DNA from: JAUVIB01 sp964424545 | GTDB lineage: Bacteria; Calditrichota; Calditrichia; Calditrichales; Calditrichaceae | Assembly (NCBI GenBank): GCA_964424545.1 | Contig: CAYRJN010000184.1 | Location: 1-7,611, forward strand | DNA length: 7,611 nucleotides | Direction: 5' to 3' | Shown: positions 6,259 to 7,611 of the stretch, in pieces | Layout: each line of letters starts with the position of its first letter | Position numbering within the stretch: the first letter of the stretch is position 1 | The notes under the pieces: model-generated | Told to the model about the DNA's origin: nothing | Seen by the model: only the letters and a program-made list of their open reading frames with translations | Database searches by the model: none | Translations under genes and position numbers: made by a program

Positions 6259-7611
6259 TTATTTTAAAAAATCCTCTGTGGCGGTCGGCCAGTATATCTT
6301 AAAAATAGTGCCTTTTCCCGGTTCACTTAAGACATCTATTGTTGCGTTATTCTGTTTTAGGATACCATAAGCGGTGGCCAGACCCAAGCCGGTGCCTTTG
6401 CCGGTTTCTTTTGTAGTAAAAAACGGATCAAATATTTTATCGCTGACTTCTTTACTCATTCCCACGCCCGTATCGCAAATGGAAATAACAATATGGTCTT
6501 TATCTAAAACACCTGAAGTTTGATTGCTTATCAAGGCTTCATCCGTTTTGATAGTTATATGTTTTGTCGGATTTTCACTATTAATGTTAATAGCGTCTCT
6601 GGCATTAACGACCATATTAATTATGATTTGTTCTATTTGCGCCGGGTCGGCCATTATTTCCGGTAAATTCTTTTTTAATTCCATGATGATTTTTATTTCT
6701 TTGCCTACCAATCGCTGAATTAAGGGCTTTATCTCCGTCAACAATTGATTTATTTCAACTATTTTCGGTTGATGTTCTTGTTTTTTGCTGAAGGCGAGAA
6801 TCTGTTTCGTGAGCGCTTCGGCTTTTTCACCGGCTGCGCGAATAGCGGCAAATTGTTTGAAATTTTCGTCATTTTCTTTGGTCTGCATCAGACAAATATC
6901 GGCATAGCCCTTAATTACCGTTAACAAGTTGTTAAAATCATGAGCGATGCCGCCGGCGAGCGTGCCGATCGCTTCCATTTTTTGGGATTGAATGACTTGT
7001 TGTTGTAAACGTTTATTATCGGTGATATCCATAATTTGGTTAATTACCATAGATGTTCCATCGGGACTTTTACCCACAGAAACACGCATTTCGGCAACTC
7101 GTATTTCTCCATCTTTACGCCTGTATTCAATTTCATAAAATGAGGGGACATTTTCGCCGTTTAGACGCCGTTTATAACGGTCGACAACAAGTTCCATGGT
7201 TTTTTTGTCCAAAAGCATACTTATGTCATTGGATAAAAGTTCTTCTCTTGTGTATCCCGTCATTTCCACAAATTTTGGATTTATATATTTAAAAGTGAAA
7301 GGCGTAGCGCCGATGATTACGCCGACCGGCGAGTTCTCAATTATGCTGCGGAAGCGTTCTTCCGATTCTCTTAAAGCCCTTTCATACTTTCTTTTCTCGC
7401 TTATATCGCGATCAATTCCTTTAAAACCCGAATACTCGCCTTTGTTGTTATAAAAGGGTGTTGCATTTTTCTCGAAAATGACTCTTTCCCCGTATTTATC
7501 CATAACAATATACTCTAACCCGATAATAGGATTTCTCGTATTGATTGATTCAATCATGGCTTTGGAAATCTTATCGGGGAAAAGCGGTATAATAACGGCA
7601 AAGGCATCTTT
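6259..7611 (-). CDS. PAS-domain sensor histidine kinase, 5' end outside the window
   Basis: The frame stays open to the window edge, so at least 450 residues are visible and the start is missing. The Met at 7557 lies inside a PAS domain and is not a likely start. Numbering from the edge, the end of a first PAS/PAC domain covers about 1-70 (GFKGIDRDISEKR at about 62-74). A second PAS domain covers about 82-200, with SPVGVIIG and the PAC end MDITDNKR. The HisKA dimerisation domain carries the phosphoacceptor His224 in GGIAHDFNNLL. The ATPase domain has the N box NMVVNARDA (332-340), G1 box DTGVGM (380-385), F box FDPFFTTK (394-401) and G2 box GKGTGLGL (404-411). All catalytic boxes are intact. 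The AHDFNN type often occurs in hybrid kinases, but this one stops 20 residues after the last ATPase strand with no receiver domain. No response regulator gene is in view. The visible part has no membrane segment. Confidence 0.93.
   Translation of the reverse strand, partial: KDAFAVIIPLFPDKISKAMIESINTRNPIIGLEYIVMDKYGERVIFEKNATPFYNNKGEYSGFKGIDRDISEKRKYERALRESEERFRSIIENSPVGVIIGATPFTFKYINPKFVEMTGYTREELLSNDISMLLDKKTMELVVDRYKRRLNGENVPSFYEIEYRRKDGEIRVAEMRVSVGKSPDGTSMVINQIMDITDNKRLQQQVIQSQKMEAIGTLAGGIAHDFNNLLTVIKGYADICLMQTKENDENFKQFAAIRAAGEKAEALTKQILAFSKKQEHQPKIVEINQLLTEIKPLIQRLVGKEIKIIMELKKNLPEIMADPAQIEQIIINMVVNARDAININSENPTKHITIKTDEALISNQTSGVLDKDHIVISICDTGVGMSKEVSDKIFDPFFTTKETGKGTGLGLATAYGILKQNNATIDVLSEPGKGTIFKIYWPTATEDFLK

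Noticed and set aside
7555..7557. ATG at 7557 (minus strand) as the start of the histidine kinase
   Set aside because: The frame remains open for 18 more codons to the edge, there is no ribosome binding site, and the Met falls inside a PAS domain.
1..7611. CRISPR arrays, tRNA or rRNA genes, transposase genes and prophage genes
   Set aside because: I read for regular repeats, cloverleaf-like arms and mobile-element proteins and found none.

Overview
The window is about 7.6 kb of AT-rich DNA with four complete protein genes on the plus strand. A fifth gene on the minus strand runs off the right edge. The gene content is that of a free-living bacterium with a Gram-negative-type envelope: a serpin with a lipoprotein signal, a membrane-anchored metallophosphoesterase, an ATP-dependent PEP carboxykinase, a typical 2-Cys peroxiredoxin and a PAS-containing histidine kinase. 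Two genes have textbook AGGAGG ribosome binding sites and one promoter has a perfect TTGACA box. Both features argue against a core Bacteroidota member. A low-GC lineage near the FCB group (for example Ignavibacteria-, Calditrichota- or Cloacimonadota-like) is a guess that the sequence alone cannot settle.

Layout. Bases 1-152 hold a sigma70-like promoter and the RBS of the serpin (153-1400). A 324-base gap (1401-1724) carries a weak hairpin with a T-run. The metallophosphoesterase (1725-2891) starts at GTG with almost no Shine-Dalgarno sequence. pckA (3049-4653) follows behind its own promoter and ends at a hairpin terminator. The 465-base gap 4654-5118 contains an interspersed hairpin repeat and the peroxiredoxin promoter. 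The peroxiredoxin (5119-5721) ends at a strong intrinsic terminator. The 537-base gap 5722-6258 contains a second copy of the repeat and a related short hairpin. The histidine kinase (6259-7611, minus strand, 5' end missing) converges on this gap.

The genes look like independent transcription units: each has its own spacing and most have their own promoter or terminator. No operon or obvious shared pathway joins them. I do not see a convincing new multi-gene system. The points most worth a second look are the GGGATTGC...GCAATGA hairpin repeats in the two largest gaps, the twin-arginine motif inside a polytopic phosphoesterase, the GGIG/YF hyperoxidation-type peroxiredoxin, and the surface-anchored bacterial serpin.
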